Shown: piece after piece, positions 6,044 to 7,365 of the stretch
Position numbering within the stretch: position 1 is the stretch's first letter
Layout: each line of letters opens with the position of its first letter
Source: Gemmatimonadota bacterium
GTDB lineage: Bacteria > Gemmatimonadota > Gemmatimonadetes > Palauibacterales > Palauibacteraceae
Direction: 5' to 3'
Assembly (NCBI GenBank): GCA_013042495.1
Contig: JABDQB010000383.1
Coordinates: forward strand, 1 to 7,365
DNA length: 7,365 nt
Translations under genes and position numbers: made by a program
Notes under the pieces: model-generated
The model's input: the letters and a program-made list of their open reading frames with translations, nothing else
Told to the model about the DNA's origin: nothing
The model's database searches: none

Positions 6044-7279
6044 ATGAACCCCTCGCTTACGCTGGAAGGTTGGACCTGGAAACGGGCCGCCAGCCTCGTC
6101 GCCGGCACCGGTATGGTACTGGCTTCGTACATGACCATTCGGCACTTCTTCGCCGCGAACTATCCCGAGTCGATCTGGCAAGGCTCGTTCTGCGACATCT
6201 CGGCCTTCTTCAATTGCGACAGTTCCGCGTACTCCAGCATCGCCGAAATCGGTGGAGTACCGATCGGGGTGTTCGGGGCGATCGTCGGTGGGCTGGTGGT
6301 TCTTGGCGCGCTGCTGCCGTCGGCACCCCTGGAGCGTACGAACAAGTCGATCGCGCTGATCAACGGTGTCGGCGTCGTTACGCTGGCCCTGTACTCGGTC
6401 TTCGTGCTGGGGAGCTTGTGCCTCCTGTGTACGGGCTTCTACGTGGCGTCGCTGCTCAGCCTCTTCCTGTTCTGGCGATACGGCATCGACAGGGACGCGG
6501 GTGGTTTCGTGGCCCGCTGGCTGCGGCCTTCGACGGCCGTTCTCCTGGTGCTGGCGCTCTTCACCGTCACCCAGGCGTGGGCGGCGGCACGGTATCACGA
6601 GGCCAAGAGGGACGCCCAGAGCGGAGGAGTCGCCGCCCGGGTGGTGAAGCAGTACTTCGCCCTTCCCGAAGTGGCATGGCCCAGCGAGATCTCGGAATAC
6701 CGGACGGCGAGCGCTACCGACGATTTCGAGGACGCACCGATCCGAATCGTGGAGTTCGGTGATCCCCTGTGTTCGGACTGCCAATACCTGCACGAGCAGA
6801 TGCTGCTTCTCAAGGATGAGTTCGCGGGGCAGATGAACGTGGCGTTCCAGTTCTTCCCGCTGGAGGCCAGCTGCAACGATGTGGTCGAGAAGGACAAGCA
6901 CCCCGGCGCCTGCGAGTTGTCCTACATCCTGGCGCACGATCCGGCGGCGTTCCCCACCATGATCGACGAGGTGTTTGCTGACTTCGAGGACGCCAAGACG
7001 CCAGAGTGGCGAGCGGAGCTTGCGCGCCGATATGGGGTCGACTCGGCGGCATCGGATTCGGCGACGATCGAAACGGTGTCACGCCACATCGCGACCGGCG
7101 CCGAGTACGAGAAGACCTCTGACGAGTACGCGCATGGAATCCGCTCGACCCCTACGATGATCATCAATAATCGCATGGTGATCGGGACGTTCCCCTACGA
7201 ACAGCTCCGGGCGATCTTCCAGGCGCTGGTGGCCGAAGCAGCGGGGGACACCCGGTTCATGGAGAGCTGGGTGGAGTGA
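6044..7279 (+). CDS. VKOR-DsbA fusion: membrane quinone-linked disulfide generator
   Basis: Bacterial VKOR proteins do the job of DsbB: they pass electrons from a thiol oxidase to membrane quinone. Here the VKOR domain is fused to its DsbA-like partner in one 411-residue protein. About five membrane helices are visible (roughly 15-35, 71-92, 103-123, 124-145 and 163-181). Cys50 and Cys58 (FCDISAFFNCD) are the loop pair, followed by a conserved Ser region and GGVPIGVFG. CLLC at 126-129 is the quinone-proximal CxxC. After a linker, a thioredoxin-like domain (about 230-400) carries CSDC at 243-246 and the cis-Pro loop RSTPTMIINN (Pro370). An extra pair, Cys277 and Cys290, probably forms a structural disulfide, as in DsbA/BdbD relatives. 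An odd helix count would place the C-terminal domain outside the cytoplasm. Family and fusion are clear; the direction (oxidation) is inferred. The DUF4259 gene starts 18 nt after its stop. Confidence 0.92.
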   Translation: MNPSLTLEGWTWKRAASLVAGTGMVLASYMTIRHFFAANYPESIWQGSFCDISAFFNCDSSAYSSIAEIGGVPIGVFGAIVGGLVVLGALLPSAPLERTNKSIALINGVGVVTLALYSVFVLGSLCLLCTGFYVASLLSLFLFWRYGIDRDAGGFVARWLRPSTAVLLVLALFTVTQAWAAARYHEAKRDAQSGGVAARVVKQYFALPEVAWPSEISEYRTASATDDFEDAPIRIVEFGDPLCSDCQYLHEQMLLLKDEFAGQMNVAFQFFPLEASCNDVVEKDKHPGACELSYILAHDPAAFPTMIDEVFADFEDAKTPEWRAELARRYGVDSAASDSATIETVSRHIATGAEYEKTSDEYAHGIRSTPTMIINNRMVIGTFPYEQLRAIFQALVAEAAGDTRFMESWVE

Positions 7280-7297
7280 CTGCTTGGAGGTGCTGCG

Positions 7298-7365
7298 ATG
7301 GGGACATGGGGACCGGGCGCGTTCGAGAATGATGCGGCGCTCGATTTCGTTCCGGAGATTGAAAC
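7298..7365 (+). CDS. DUF4259-family protein (3' partial)
   Basis: Only the first 22 codons are in the window. They read MGTWGPGAFENDAALDFVPEIE, close to the typical N-terminus of DUF4259 proteins (MGxWGxGxFENDxALDF). The start is ATG 7298 with GGAGG at 7286-7290, 7 nt upstream. It lies 18 nt after the VKOR-DsbA stop and is likely in the same operon. The family has no established function. The frame is open to the right edge. Confidence 0.72.
   Translation, partial: MGTWGPGAFENDAALDFVPEIE

Noticed and set aside
6032..6937. Long antisense reading frame opposite VKOR-DsbA
   Set aside because: Its composition is that of a shadow frame and the + strand gene is well supported by cysteine motifs and membrane helices.
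1..7365. CRISPR arrays, insertion sequences, tRNA or rRNA genes
   Set aside because: No regularly spaced repeats, terminal inverted repeats with transposase, or tRNA/rRNA-like segments were seen; nearly all bases are in eight genes.

Overview
The window is a gene-dense, GC-rich stretch of bacterial chromosome. All eight recognisable genes lie on the + strand and are packed closely or overlap. I see no mobile element, tRNA, rRNA or CRISPR array. The gene set is mostly core housekeeping. The Obg variant, the gene order and the VKOR-DsbA fusion fit a Gram-negative-type, high-GC phylum. From memory of related proteins I lean towards Gemmatimonadota, but this is inference and could not be checked here.

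Region 1 (1-3116) is a translationally coupled run. It starts with the 3' part of an Obg-family ribosome-assembly GTPase cut by the window edge. A short DprA follows, overlapping obg by 13 nt, then HemW, overlapping dprA by 4 nt at GTGA.

Region 2 (3085-5352) holds hrcA, which overlaps the end of hemW by about 30 nt, and dnaJ after a 66-nt gap. The hemW-hrcA-dnaJ order matches the well-known hemW-hrcA-grpE-dnaK-dnaJ cluster of other bacteria with grpE and dnaK missing. The hrcA-dnaJ gap contains a strong 10-bp hairpin and a second hairpin that cannot form at the same time.

Region 3 (5353-7365) follows a 111-nt structured gap. It encodes a DinB_2/YfiT-like four-helix protein with a putative metal-binding His triad. 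Next is a membrane VKOR domain fused to an extracytoplasmic DsbA-like thioredoxin domain, a one-protein disulfide-forming system. The first 22 codons of a DUF4259-family gene run off the right edge.

There is no convincing evidence for a wholly new system. The observations most worth following are the competing hairpins before dnaJ, the missing grpE-dnaK, the altered G4 motif of Obg, the DprA without its N-terminal domain, and the DinB/VKOR-DsbA/DUF4259 neighbourhood.
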